DNA from: Thioalkalivibrio sp. ALJ21
GTDB taxonomy: Bacteria > Pseudomonadota > Gammaproteobacteria > Ectothiorhodospirales > Ectothiorhodospiraceae
DNA length: 64,000 nt
Assembly (NCBI RefSeq): GCF_000378605.1
Contig: NZ_KB905157.1
Span: 62,001-126,000, forward strand
Direction of reading: 5' to 3'
Numbering within the stretch: the stretch's first letter is position 1; each line of letters opens with the position of its first letter. Below are positions 19,034-27,532 of the stretch, piece by piece. The notes beneath the pieces are model-generated. The model worked only from the letters and a program-made list of their open reading frames with translations, had not been told where the DNA came from and ran no database searches. The position numbers and the translations under genes were made by a program.

Positions 19034-19519
19034 ATGGAACTGAATACTATGCTGGTGCCGGTGGACGGCTCGGCCAATGCCTGGCGCGCGGTGGAAGTGG
19101 CAGCGGATTTGGCCGCCAAGTATCAGACGCGGGTGGTGCTGGTCAGCGTGCTGCTGCAGGGCGAGGTGCCGCCGCATATCCGCAAGCTGTCGGATCTGCC
19201 CGATCCGGACGACCCGCCCCTGGCGGTGGGGGGCGCCGCGGTGGGGGCATCGGTACCGCCGAAGGTTCTGCGCGATATCGCGAAGAAGCTGACCGAGCAG
19301 GCCCATGGCTACTTCACCGAACTGGGCGTGTCGGATATCGGACACCATATCGAGGACGGCTCGCCCGCGAAGGTGATCCTGCAGCAGGCCGAGTACCACG
19401 ATGTGGACATGATCGTGATGGGTTCGCGGGGGCTCGGCGGGTTGCAGGGACTGCTGGCCGGCAGTGTGTCGCACAAGGTGCAGCAGCTGGCGCGCTGCAT
19501 CGTGGTGACGGTGAACTGA
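19034..19519 (+). CDS. Universal stress protein (UspA family)
   Basis: A 161-residue UspA-type protein. The N-terminal 'MLVPVDGSANAWRAVEVAAD' and the ATP-binding loop 'GSRGLGGLQGLLAGSVSHKV' (G-2x-G-9x-G-S) are intact, so it belongs to the nucleotide-binding group. An extra loop near residues 45-75 ('PPHIRKLSDLPDPDDPPLAV') is longer than in E. coli UspA. The smr-like gene follows 16 bases later, suggesting a two-gene transcript. Confidence 0.92.
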   Translation: MELNTMLVPVDGSANAWRAVEVAADLAAKYQTRVVLVSVLLQGEVPPHIRKLSDLPDPDDPPLAVGGAAVGASVPPKVLRDIAKKLTEQAHGYFTELGVSDIGHHIEDGSPAKVILQQAEYHDVDMIVMGSRGLGGLQGLLAGSVSHKVQQLARCIVVTVN

Positions 19520-19535
19520 GCGCCGCTGGTTAGCG

Positions 19536-19790
19536 ATGTCACGACTGTCCATCGACCTGCACGAGTGCTTTCGCAACGGGCACAAGATCGATGCGGCGCT
19601 GAATGGCGCGATCGAAGAAGCCTGCGACAAGCGCATCAAGACCGTGGAGATCATCCACGGCAAGGGCAGCGGGCAGCTGAAAAAGCGCGTGCTGCGTTTC
19701 CTGCAGCAGCCGGAGATCAAACAGCGCTACCACCGGGTGGAGAAGGACTCGAAGAACCACGGCCGCCTGTTTGTGCATTTCAGGCACTGA
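19536..19790 (+). CDS. Smr domain protein
   Basis: An 84-residue stand-alone Small MutS-Related domain. 'LSIDLHECFRNGHKIDAALN' holds the N-terminal DLH-like motif, and 'TVEIIHGKGSGQLKKRVLRF' is the characteristic HGxGxG segment. Smr domains are nicking nucleases or RNA-binding modules; recent work links some to rescue of collided ribosomes. A free single domain of this size is unusual, as most are fused to MutS2 or have an N-terminal extension. It lies 16 bases after the usp gene. Confidence 0.85.
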   Translation: MSRLSIDLHECFRNGHKIDAALNGAIEEACDKRIKTVEIIHGKGSGQLKKRVLRFLQQPEIKQRYHRVEKDSKNHGRLFVHFRH

Positions 19791-19810
19791 GCAGGCCGCT
19801 CCCTCTTTCC

Positions 19811-19880
19811 TGTAGGAGGCCAGCCCTCTGGCCGATGGGTTTTTCCGGCGCCGGATCGGCCAGAGGGCTGGCCTCCTACA
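19811..19880. repeat. Perfect 26-bp stem hairpin between convergent genes
   Basis: The arms at 19811-19836 and 19855-19880 are perfectly complementary over 26 bases with an 18-base loop, starting TGTAGGAGGCCAGCCCTCTG. It lies between the smr and patatin genes, which converge, and could act as a bidirectional terminator or mRNA stabiliser. It is a different sequence from the other repeat families here. Confidence 0.85.
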
Positions 19881-19888
19881 AAGGCGGG

Positions 19889-20851
19889 CTAGCGTTGTTG
19901 GTCGCCCAGGCTGCGTTCGGCGAGGTGGTAGCCGAGTTCGATCATCTCGCGGGCGCGGTGGAAGTCGAAGATGCCGCAGGCGTTTACGGGTACCTCGATC
20001 AGGTGTTCGGGGTTGTAGGCGGCGATGCGAAAGCGCGCGATCGAGCCCTGCATGGCCTCGATCGAGTGGGAGACGACGTCGATCATACTGAGTGCCCGGG
20101 CCTCCTGCGCGCGGCTCATGCCGGCGGTGGTGGAGCCGAGGCCCAGCTTGCCTGGCCAGTCCTGCAGCCAGCCGCCGACCCGGTCCGGCAATACGCCCTG
20201 CAGCCGCTGATTCAGGCGGCTGCGCCCCAGTTTTTCGGCGTCGACGTCGTCGAAGGCATTGGGGCGGGTGACGCGCGTGAGTTCGTCGCCCATGCGCCCG
20301 TTCAGACTGACGGCTACGGTGATGTCGGTGTGGTCGTTCAGGGTTGGTGCGATGGGTACCGGGTTTAGCAGGGCGCCATCGACCAGCAGGCGGCCGCGAT
20401 GGCGCACGGGCGTGAACACCGTCGGGATGGCGATGGAGGCGCGAATCGCGTTGAACAGCGAGCCTGAGTTCAGCCAGACCTCGCGTTCGCGCTCGATGTC
20501 GGTGGCCACCGCGGTAAAGGAGATCGACAGCTCTTCGATGTCGATGTCGCCCAGCATGTCGCGCAGTTTGCCGATCAGGCGGTCGCCCCGGATCAGCCCG
20601 GCACCGCGAAACGAGAAGTCCAGCAGCCGCCAGACATCCTGACGGCGCAGCGTCTTTACCCAGTCCTCGTAGATATCCAGCTTGCCGGCAGCGTAGATGC
20701 CGCCGATCAGCGCGCCCATGGAGGCGCCCGAGATGGAGCGGATGCGATAGTCCGAATGCTCCTCCAGCCAGCGGATGACCCCAATCTGTGCCAGGCCGCG
20801 GGCCCCGCCACTGCCCAGTACCAGCGAAATCGACTGTTCGCGATCGTCCAT
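19889..20851 (-). CDS. Patatin-like phospholipase
   Basis: A 320-residue RssA-type patatin. The oxyanion glycine-rich loop is 'LVLGSGGARGLAQIG', the nucleophile Ser is in 'ISGASMGALIGG' (GxSxG), and the catalytic Asp is in 'LLVDGALLNPVPI' (DGA). These give the Ser-Asp dyad of phospholipase A-type hydrolases. There is no signal peptide, so it should be cytoplasmic. A small gene of unknown function precedes it by 10 bases on the same strand, probably in the same transcript. Confidence 0.92.
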   Translation of the reverse strand: MDDREQSISLVLGSGGARGLAQIGVIRWLEEHSDYRIRSISGASMGALIGGIYAAGKLDIYEDWVKTLRRQDVWRLLDFSFRGAGLIRGDRLIGKLRDMLGDIDIEELSISFTAVATDIEREREVWLNSGSLFNAIRASIAIPTVFTPVRHRGRLLVDGALLNPVPIAPTLNDHTDITVAVSLNGRMGDELTRVTRPNAFDDVDAEKLGRSRLNQRLQGVLPDRVGGWLQDWPGKLGLGSTTAGMSRAQEARALSMIDVVSHSIEAMQGSIARFRIAAYNPEHLIEVPVNACGIFDFHRAREMIELGYHLAERSLGDQQR

Positions 20852-20861
20852 CGCCGGGTCG

Positions 20862-21293
20862 CTAGGAGGAGGCGTCGCCTAGCAGGAAGTCGTGCAGCGC
20901 CCGGGCGGACTCCGTGGCCGACTCTTCCAGGCGCACCTGCCACACGGCTACCGGGTGTTCCGGCGACCATTCGCTGACCACCACCAGGCCCGAGTAGACG
21001 TTGGTGCCGCGGACCGTACCGACGGTGATGCGTCCGGTATCGTCGCCAAACAGGCGGACTTCGAACTCCGAACCGGGCGTAGGCAGGGACCAGTACCCGT
21101 TCTGGCCCGTCTCGCGGAATTCTTCGTCGGACGGATGTACCGCCTCGCCAAAGTGGCGGCGCAACAGTGGCACGGCGAGCCGGTGGGGCAGGCCCAGCAC
21201 GGTCTCGATCCCCGAGCGGCCGCGGTCGATCGCGCGCGCAGCCCCGGTCAGGGGGTCTTCTCGGCCCAGCCAGCGTTTTACGGCATTCAGCAT
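20862..21293 (-). CDS. Hypothetical protein ahead of the patatin gene
   Basis: A 143-residue soluble protein with no motif I recognise. It begins 'MLNAVKRWLGREDPLTGAAR', and its middle contains beta-strand-like stretches ('EFEVRLFGDDTGRITVGTVR', 'NVYSGLVVVSEWSPEH'). No signal peptide or membrane segment is visible. It ends 10 bases before the patatin start, so a functional link with that hydrolase is plausible. The ATG at 21293 is chosen over 21329; the choice is not certain. Confidence 0.6.
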   Translation of the reverse strand: MLNAVKRWLGREDPLTGAARAIDRGRSGIETVLGLPHRLAVPLLRRHFGEAVHPSDEEFRETGQNGYWSLPTPGSEFEVRLFGDDTGRITVGTVRGTNVYSGLVVVSEWSPEHPVAVWQVRLEESATESARALHDFLLGDASS

Positions 21294-21393
21294 GTCCTCG
21301 ATGATCCGCGTGACGGCGGGCGGCTGCAACCGGTTGGTGTGGGCCCGGGGTGCGCGTTAGGGTGGCGGGTACGTATTGATCAGGAGATTGGCG

Positions 21394-21870
21394 ATGGGTT
21401 TTGCACTGTCCGACATGCAGCTGTCCAGTTCCGCGTTCGGTCCGGGTCAGCCGATCCCGAAGCGCCATGCGGGCGACGGCGAGGACACCTCGCCAGCGCT
21501 CAAGTGGAGCAACGTCCCGCAGGAGACGCGCTCGCTGGCCGTCATCTGCCATGACCCGGATGCCCCACTGATCAAGTCCGGCACCTACGGCTTTGTGCAC
21601 TGGGTGCTGTACAACCTGCCGCCGGATACCGACGGCCTGCCCGAGGCGGCAAAGCTGGGCGATGTCGGCGAGAACGACTTTGGCGGCACCGGCTACGGCG
21701 GCCCGATGCCTCCCGAGGGCCACGGCAAGCATCATTATTTCTTCTGGCTGCTGGCGCTGGACCGCGACCTGCAGCTCCCCGCCGGCCTCACGCTCTGGCA
21801 GTTCCTGGAGCGTGCCGAACCCCACGTGATCGGCATGAACCGCTTGGTCGGCACTTACCAGCGCGACTAG
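21394..21870 (+). CDS. YbhB/YbcL family Raf kinase inhibitor-like (PEBP) protein
   Basis: A 158-residue phosphatidylethanolamine-binding-fold protein. The family signatures are 'NVPQETRSLAVICHDPDAP' (the DPDxP motif) and 'FVHWVLYNLPPDTDGLP', followed by 'GYGGPMPPEGHGKHHYFFWL' (the GxHR-like segment). Bacterial members have no settled role. There is no signal peptide. The ATG at 21394 has an AGGAGA site 8 bases upstream; codons from 21376 are not needed. Confidence 0.92.
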   Translation: MGFALSDMQLSSSAFGPGQPIPKRHAGDGEDTSPALKWSNVPQETRSLAVICHDPDAPLIKSGTYGFVHWVLYNLPPDTDGLPEAAKLGDVGENDFGGTGYGGPMPPEGHGKHHYFFWLLALDRDLQLPAGLTLWQFLERAEPHVIGMNRLVGTYQRD

Positions 21871-21892
21871 CCCTGGGCTCACAATTCTTGTT

Positions 21893-21969
21893 GTGGGAGC
21901 GTGCTTGCACGCGAAGCCCCTGCCGGCATCCGACTTTGGCGGGAGCTTCGCGTGCAAGCACGCTCCCAC
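21893..21969. repeat. Paired REP repeat
   Basis: Two perfect 25-base arms at 21893-21917 and 21945-21969 begin GTGGGAGCGTGCTTGCACGC and point at each other. Each arm is itself a palindrome of the family at 17788 and 31281. The pair forms a large hairpin in the transcript of the PEBP-family gene. Confidence 0.85.
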
Positions 21970-22002
21970 GGGGGCAGGGGTCGGAGCGGGTGCCATCCAC
22001 AA

Positions 22003-22040
22003 AAAAGGCCCGGACCGAGGAAACTCGGGCCGGGCCTTTT
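22003..22040. terminator. Bidirectional rho-independent terminator
   Basis: AAAAGGCCCGG-A-CCGAG, a GAAA tetraloop, then CTCGG-G-CCGGGCCTTTT form a 17-base stem with one mismatch. T-runs occur on both strands, so it can end the plus-strand PEBP gene and the minus-strand kinase gene. Confidence 0.88.
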
Positions 22041-22078
22041 GCGTTCCCGGGCGGGTGCCCGGGGCGGCGTGAGGTCGC

Positions 22079-23011
22079 TTAGTAGCGGTAGCCGAAGGCC
22101 TTTTCGAACTGGTCGGCGAACGCTTCCGGCGTGAAGTGGTGGTTCTGGGTGCCGGAGTGGGCAATCTTGATCGAGCCGATCAGCGAGGCGATGCGACCGG
22201 TGGTTTCCCAGTCATAGCCCTGTTCCAGGCCGAACAGGATGCCGGCGCGGTAGGAGTCGCCACAGCCGGTCGGGTCCTTGATCGCGGCCGGTTCGACCGA
22301 CGGGATGGTGATCTTTTTGCCGCCGGTGTAGATGTCGGAGCCCTCGCCACCACGGGTGACGATCATCGCGTCGACCATCTCGGCCATCTGCTCCAGGCTC
22401 AGGCCGGTGCGGTCGGCGGTCAGCTGCGCCTCGTAGTCATTGAACGCGGCATAGGTCGCCTGCTCCATGAAGCGCTTCAGGTCGTCGCCATCGAACATCG
22501 GCAGGCCCTGGCCCGGGTCGAACATGAACGGGATGCCGGCCTCGGCAAACTGCTGGGCGTGTTCGATCATGCCGTCACGGCCGTCCGGGGAAACGATGCC
22601 GACCTTGATGCCGTCGGCCTCGGTGACCTTCTGCTGGTGCGAGAAGCCCATCGCGCCCGGGTGGAAGGCGGTGATCTGGTTGTCGTCCTGGTCCGTGGTG
22701 ATGAACGCCTGACCGGTGTAGGTGTCGTTCAGCTCCTTGATGTGCTTGCGCGAGATGCCGTGCTTGTCCATCCAGTCGGCATAGGGGGCGAAGTCGCCGC
22801 CGACGGTGGCCATGATGGTCGGCTCGCCGCCCAGCAGTTTCATGTTGTAAGCGATGTTGCCGGCGCAACCGCCGAACTCGCGACGCATGTCCGGGACCAG
22901 GAAGGACACGTTCAGCATGTGCACCTTGTCCGGCAGGATGTGGTTCTTGAAGCGGTCGGGGAACACCATGATGGTGTCGTACGCGATGGACCCACAGATG
23001 AGTGCGGACAT
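22079..23011 (-). CDS. PfkB family carbohydrate (adenosine-type) kinase
   Basis: A 310-residue sugar or nucleoside kinase of the ribokinase/PfkB family. 'FGGCAGNIAYNMKLLGGEPT' is the family N-terminal glycine signature and 'DPTGCGDSYRAGILFGLEQG' holds the anion hole and catalytic Asp (GxGD). The N-terminus 'ALICGSIAYDTIMVFPDRFK' resembles bacterial adenosine kinase-like proteins. Its ATG (23011) is preferred to one 54 bases upstream. The specific substrate is uncertain; adenosine is the best guess from resemblance. Confidence 0.88.
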   Translation of the reverse strand: MSALICGSIAYDTIMVFPDRFKNHILPDKVHMLNVSFLVPDMRREFGGCAGNIAYNMKLLGGEPTIMATVGGDFAPYADWMDKHGISRKHIKELNDTYTGQAFITTDQDDNQITAFHPGAMGFSHQQKVTEADGIKVGIVSPDGRDGMIEHAQQFAEAGIPFMFDPGQGLPMFDGDDLKRFMEQATYAAFNDYEAQLTADRTGLSLEQMAEMVDAMIVTRGGEGSDIYTGGKKITIPSVEPAAIKDPTGCGDSYRAGILFGLEQGYDWETTGRIASLIGSIKIAHSGTQNHHFTPEAFADQFEKAFGYRY

Positions 23012-23187
23012 GTTGACTCCTTGCGTTGTTGAAACGGGTTGGCATGGCACCGATCGCGGTGCCAAAACGGCTCTGCGGCGCGCGATTTCGGGATGCTCGG
23101 CGCGTCTGCGGCAGGCCGGACGGTGCGCATAGGGTAAATATTTGGGCGCAAAACAACAAATCGGCGGTTCACATCACGCCCTTCGTG

Positions 23188-23333
23188 CCCCGTCATCGCG
23201 AGTCGCGAAGCTCTCGCCCTGTCATTGCGAGGAGCCGAAGGCGACGTAGCAATCGGCCAAAGCTGTCTGCACGCAGGAACAGGCGGCTTCGGATGGAGAT
23301 CGCCACGTCGCTTCGCGACTCCCGATGACGGGG
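23188..23333. repeat. Composite intergenic repeat (GTCATTGCGAGG family)
   Basis: Outer arms (23188-23211 and 23310-23333) are an inverted repeat starting CCCCGTCATCGCGAGTCGCG with one mismatch. Inside is a GTCATTGCGAGGAGCCGAAG unit and AGCAATCGGCC, the same unit found at 49073-49185. It fills most of the gap between the kinase gene and the ABC exporter genes. Confidence 0.75.
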
Positions 23334-23400
23334 CGGGGCAGCGCCGTGCCGGGGGCTTTGTGGCAGCATTGGGGTACTGCTGCGAGCGAGGGCCTGTCCG

Positions 23401-23559
23401 ATGAATCCGCGCGTACTGATTCCGATCCTGATCATTTTGCTGTTGCTGCTGAGCCTGTGGTCCATGAGCCTGGACGGCGAGGGCGGCATCCTGCCAAGCG
23501 CGCCCGAGCCGGGCGCCTCGGCGCCGCCGACCACGCACCTGGTAGCCGCACCCGCATGA
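23401..23559 (+). CDS. 52-residue membrane-anchored small protein at the head of the ABC exporter operon
   Basis: A 52-codon frame, [20 protein letters not shown] followed by a short Pro/Ala-rich tail, whose TGA overlaps the ATG of the ATPase gene (ATGA at 23556-23559). One membrane segment (about residues 5-23) is followed by a periplasmic tail rich in Ala and Pro. The overlap suggests translational coupling and a real gene rather than a random frame. I recognise no family. It could be an accessory subunit or a regulatory leader peptide. Confidence 0.6.
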   Translation: MNPRVLIPILIILLLLLSLWSMSLDGEGGILPSAPEPGASAPPTTHLVAAPA

Positions 23560-24290
23560 GCGCGTCCCCGGCCCCCGTGGCCACTCGGGAGGTGATCTTC
23601 CGTGCGGCGGGGGTAACCAAGGTCTACCGCATGGGCGAGGTGACCATCCACGCCCTGCGCGGGGTGGACCTGGAGCTGTACACCGGCGAGCTGGTGGTGA
23701 TGCTGGGCGCCTCGGGCTCCGGCAAGTCGACGCTGCTGAACATCATGGGCGGGCTGGATACCGCGACCGAGGGCGAGGTGCGCTACCGCGATCAGGACCT
23801 GGCGCAGGCCTCCGAGCGCACGCTGACGGCCTTTCGCCGTGACCATGTCGGCTTCGTGTTCCAGTTCTACAACCTGATCGCCAGCCTGACCGCGCGCGAG
23901 AACGTGGCGATCGTCACCGAGATCTCGCGCGACCCCATGCCGCCGGAGGAGGCGCTGGCGCTGGTCGGGCTGGAGGACCGCATGGACCACTTCCCCTCGC
24001 AGCTCTCCGGCGGCGAACAGCAGCGCGTGGCCATCGCCCGTGCGATCGCCAAGCAGCCGGCGGTGCTGTTGTGCGACGAGCCGACCGGCGCGCTGGACTC
24101 GAAGACCGGCATCCGCGTGCTGGAGGTGCTGCAGCACATCAACGAGCGCCTGGACACGACCGTAGCGATCATCACCCACAACGCCGTCATTGGCGAGATG
24201 GCCGACCGGGTGATCCACCTGAGCGACGGCCGCGTGAGCGAGATCCTTGAGAACGGCGCGCGCCAGTCCCCGGCCGCGCTGCACTGGTAG
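23556..24290 (+). CDS. ABC transporter ATP-binding protein (MacB/LolD type)
   Basis: A 244-residue ABC ATPase. Walker A '[18 protein letters not shown]', Q-loop '[18 protein letters not shown]', signature '[20 protein letters not shown]', Walker B '[12 protein letters not shown]' and the switch His ('IITHN') are all present. This subgroup works with FtsX-type permeases in exporters such as MacAB, LolCDE and DevBCA. The large FtsX-type permease gene follows after 15 bases and a HlyD-like adaptor lies further downstream, indicating a tripartite exporter. The ATG overlaps the stop of the preceding small gene. Confidence 0.95.
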   Translation: MSASPAPVATREVIFRAAGVTKVYRMGEVTIHALRGVDLELYTGELVVMLGASGSGKSTLLNIMGGLDTATEGEVRYRDQDLAQASERTLTAFRRDHVGFVFQFYNLIASLTARENVAIVTEISRDPMPPEEALALVGLEDRMDHFPSQLSGGEQQRVAIARAIAKQPAVLLCDEPTGALDSKTGIRVLEVLQHINERLDTTVAIITHNAVIGEMADRVIHLSDGRVSEILENGARQSPAALHW

Positions 24291-24305
24291 CGACCGCGGC
24301 CGGCC

Positions 24306-26666
24306 ATGCGCGCGCTGAACCGCAAGATCCTGCGTGATCTCGGTCACCTGAAGGGGCAGGCGGCCGCGATCGCGCTGGTGATCGCCAGCGGCGTGATGAC
24401 GCTGGTGATCGCCGTGACCAGCCTCGATGCTCTCACGATCACCAAGGACCGCTTCTACTCGGAATACCAGTTCGCCGACGTGTTCGCGGAGATCAAGCGC
24501 GCGCCGGAGAGCGCGGTGGAACGCTTTCGCGATACGCCGGGGATCAACCAGATCGAGACCCGGGTGCGGGCCCCGGTGCGCCTGGAGGTCGCCGATTTTG
24601 ACGACCCGATCCGCGGCACCGTGCTCTCGATACCGGACGGGGGCGAGCCACTGCTGAACCGGCTCTACCTGCGCGAGGGGCGGTTGCCGGAGGCCGGGCG
24701 CGAGCGCGAAGTGGTCGTCAGCGAGGCCTTCGCGGAGGCCCACGATCTGCGGGCCGGCGACTCCCTGCGCGCGATCATCGACGGGCGCCTGACCGATCTG
24801 CAGATCAGTGGCATCGCGCTGTCGCCGGAGTTTGTCTATCAGATCAGCCCCACCGATCTGCTGCCGGACTACGAGCGCTACGGCATCCTGTGGATGAACC
24901 GCCGCGCGCTGGCCGCCGCCTACGGGATGGAGGGGGCATTCAACTCGGTGGCCGTGAGTCTGGAGGCGGGTGCGGACCCGGCACCCGTGATCGAGGCGAT
25001 GGACCGGGAACTGGCGCGCTACGGCGGCATGGGGGCCTATGGCCGCGACGACCAGTTCTCGCATCGCTTTCTGTCCGAGGAGCTGACCCAGCTGCGGGCG
25101 CAGGCGGCGATCCTGCCGACCATCTTCCTGGCCGTTGCGGCCTTTCTGCTGAACGTCGTCGTCGGCCGCATCATCCGCTCCCAGCGCGAGCCGATCGCCG
25201 TGCTCAAGGCCTTCGGCTACGGCAACGGCGCGATCGCCGGGCACTATGCCCTGCTGACCGGCGGCATCGTGCTGGTGGGCTGCGCGCTGGGGCTCGCATT
25301 CGGGGCCTGGGCCGCGCAGGGCCTGGCCGGGATCTACGCGGAGTACTTCCGCTTCCCCGAGATGAGCTTTCGTCTGCAGGGCTGGGTGATGGTGCTGGCC
25401 GTGGGCGTGGCCATGGGCGCGGCCATGCTCGGCACCTTCCGCGCGGTTTGGCAGGCGGTGCGCATGCAGCCGGCCGAGGCCATGCGTCCGCCGGCCCCGG
25501 AGCGTTTTCACCGCGGCTGGCTGGAGCGCTCGGCGGCCTGGGGCGCGTTTGACCAGCCGACCCGGATCATCCTGCGCAACCTCGCGCGCCACCGGCTCAA
25601 GTCCGTGCTGTCGGTGATCGGCATCGGCCTGTCCGGCGGTCTGCTGCTGATGGGCGCCTACCAGCTGAACGCGGTGACCCAGATGCTGGACACCCAGTAC
25701 GGGCAGGTGCTGCAGATGGACATCGACCTGCAGTTCACCGACCCGGTGCCGGCGCGCGCGGCCGGCGAGCTGCGCCACGAGCCAGGCGTGCTGGCGGTGG
25801 AGACCTTCCGCGCGGTACCGGTGCGGCTGATCGGCGTGAACCGCGAGGAGCGCGTGCGCCTGCTGGGCCTGGATGCCGAGCCGCGCCTGCGGCAACTGCC
25901 GATGGGCGGCGGGCGCGGCCGACTGCCCGACGAGGGCATCCTGCTGACCGACTACCTGGCCGAACAGCTCGGGCTGCGCGTGGGCGACCCGGTGGAGGTA
26001 GAGATCCTGGAAGGCCGTCGCCGCACGGTCACGGTGCCGCTGGCCGGTGTGGTAGAGGAACCCATCGGTGTCGGCGCCTATATGTACCGCCCGGCGCTGA
26101 ACCGCCTGATCGGCGAGGGTCCGGCGGTCTCCGGCGCCTGGCTGCTGACCGACCGCGCACAGGAGGATGCGCTGTTCCGCAGCCTGTCCGACCGCCCGCG
26201 GGTCGCCAGCGTCGGACTGATCGCCGAGGCCGAGCGCAACATCCGCCAGTACATCGGCGAGACCGTCATCGTGTTCGCGATGGTGTTCGTCGCGCTGGCC
26301 GTGTCCATCGCCTTTGCCGTGACCTACAACAACGCGCGCATCACCTATGCCGAACGCGCCCGGGATCTGGCCACGCTGGAGGTGCTCGGGTACTCGCGCG
26401 GCCAGGTCAGCTGGATCCTGCTCGGCGAGATCGCGGTGCTGACCCTGGCCGCGATCCCGGTCGCCTGGCTGACCGGAACGGGCTTCGCCTGGCTGCTGAA
26501 CCAGGCCTTTGCGATGGATCTGTTCCGCGTGCCGCTGGTGATCACGCCGCAGGCCTACGGCTTCGCCGCCCTCGGTATCCTGGTCGCGGCCAGTCTGACC
26601 GCCTTCCTCGCCTGGCGGCGCCTGCAGCAGCTCGACCGCGTACAGGCCCTGAAGGCGGCGGAGTAG
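24306..26666 (+). CDS. FtsX-type ABC transporter permease (double FtsX domain)
   Basis: A 786-residue permease. The N-terminal membrane helix ('AAIALVIASGVMTLVIAVTS') is followed by a large extracytoplasmic MacB-PCD domain, a first FtsX domain with three helices (about residues 265-400, 'FLAVAAFLLNVVVGRIIRSQ'), a second helix and periplasmic domain (from 'HRLKSVLSVIGIGLSGGLLL'), and a second FtsX domain ('VFAMVFVALAVSIAFAVTYN' to the C-terminus). This 4+4 helix type is used with HlyD-like adaptors. No outer-membrane TolC partner is encoded here, so a shared TolC is assumed. Substrate unknown. Confidence 0.92.
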   Translation: MRALNRKILRDLGHLKGQAAAIALVIASGVMTLVIAVTSLDALTITKDRFYSEYQFADVFAEIKRAPESAVERFRDTPGINQIETRVRAPVRLEVADFDDPIRGTVLSIPDGGEPLLNRLYLREGRLPEAGREREVVVSEAFAEAHDLRAGDSLRAIIDGRLTDLQISGIALSPEFVYQISPTDLLPDYERYGILWMNRRALAAAYGMEGAFNSVAVSLEAGADPAPVIEAMDRELARYGGMGAYGRDDQFSHRFLSEELTQLRAQAAILPTIFLAVAAFLLNVVVGRIIRSQREPIAVLKAFGYGNGAIAGHYALLTGGIVLVGCALGLAFGAWAAQGLAGIYAEYFRFPEMSFRLQGWVMVLAVGVAMGAAMLGTFRAVWQAVRMQPAEAMRPPAPERFHRGWLERSAAWGAFDQPTRIILRNLARHRLKSVLSVIGIGLSGGLLLMGAYQLNAVTQMLDTQYGQVLQMDIDLQFTDPVPARAAGELRHEPGVLAVETFRAVPVRLIGVNREERVRLLGLDAEPRLRQLPMGGGRGRLPDEGILLTDYLAEQLGLRVGDPVEVEILEGRRRTVTVPLAGVVEEPIGVGAYMYRPALNRLIGEGPAVSGAWLLTDRAQEDALFRSLSDRPRVASVGLIAEAERNIRQYIGETVIVFAMVFVALAVSIAFAVTYNNARITYAERARDLATLEVLGYSRGQVSWILLGEIAVLTLAAIPVAWLTGTGFAWLLNQAFAMDLFRVPLVITPQAYGFAALGILVAASLTAFLAWRRLQQLDRVQALKAAE

Positions 26667-26680
26667 TGGTGGTTATTGCC

Positions 26681-27416
26681 CGCCTCTTTGTGGCTGGCCC
26701 TGGTTCGTCGTCTAGTGTTTACGTGCCTTCGTCCGGCCGCCTGCCAAGCGCTGTCTCGGCAGCGCACCCCGAGGTACTTTCTTGCTTGCCCAAGAAAGTA
26801 CCCAACGAAGGGCACCCGGATTCCGCCCGGGGACCTTGCTCCAGGGCCCTCGGGCCGGCGGCGCTGAAACTCGCTGCGCCTTCGGCTTCGCTCAGACAGT
26901 CAGCGCCTCTTTTCCGTCCCGAGGACCCTTCCGCAAGGGGCTTCATACGGGGGGGGGATGAAGGTCAAGACAACGGCGGTTCTGACGTTCGTGCCACTGG
27001 ATGGAGGCCAGGTGTCCCGACATCTTGGGCACGCGCGGCCTGCGGCCATGGCGTGCCGCGCCCGCGAGCGGGCGCCAAGGGCCTTCTCTCTACGTCTTGG
27101 GTAAGTGCCTGGCTCTTCGCCGGAATACCGCCTGTTTTGACCTACCCTCCCGATATGAGCCCCTTGTGGAGGGCGTGACAGGCCGGGAGAAGGCGCTGAC
27201 TGTCTGAGCGGAGCGTAGCGCAGCGAGTTTCAGCGCCGCCGGCCTGGCGCGGCCGGAGCAAGGTTCCTGGGCGAATCCCGGGCGTGTTTCTTGGTTACTT
27301 CTTTGCACGAGCAAAGAAGTAACTCGTGGCGCGCTGCCGAAACAGCGCATGGCAGGCGGCGGACAGAAGCCACCGTAAACACCGGATGCCGGACCATGCC
27401 CAGCCTCACAGCGGCT
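26681..27416. repeat. ~736-bp inverted-repeat element between the permease and adaptor genes
   Basis: Two arms of roughly 300 bases (about 26681-26990 and 27112-27416) are inverted copies of each other, diverged but clearly alignable: both carry GTGTTTAC near the outer end, then the segment around 'CGGCGGCGCTGAAACTCGCT' (26862 on the plus strand, 27236 on the minus), and end near GGTCAA. The central ~120 bases are unique. No transposase or convincing gene is present. A much shorter relative lies at 38061-38172. It separates the exporter permease from its adaptor gene. Confidence 0.75.
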
Positions 27417-27532
27417 GGTTGCCAACCACCGTTCAGGTGATAACCGAGGGTGGCACTTTGCAGATATACGCTCCGACACGCCGGGCGATGAGGGGGGAAG
27501 CGCGGAGTGGCGGGATTTGCGAGACTGAGCCT

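Noticed and set aside
23193-25895. 900-codon open frame on the minus strand opposite the ABC exporter genes
   Set aside because: It overlaps the ATPase and permease genes, whose motifs are complete, and its own composition is that of a shadow frame.
27090-27479. Open frames inside the inverted-repeat element, for example 129 codons on the minus strand
   Set aside because: Similar peptides appear from both arms simply because the DNA is repeated; they carry no domain and no start signal.
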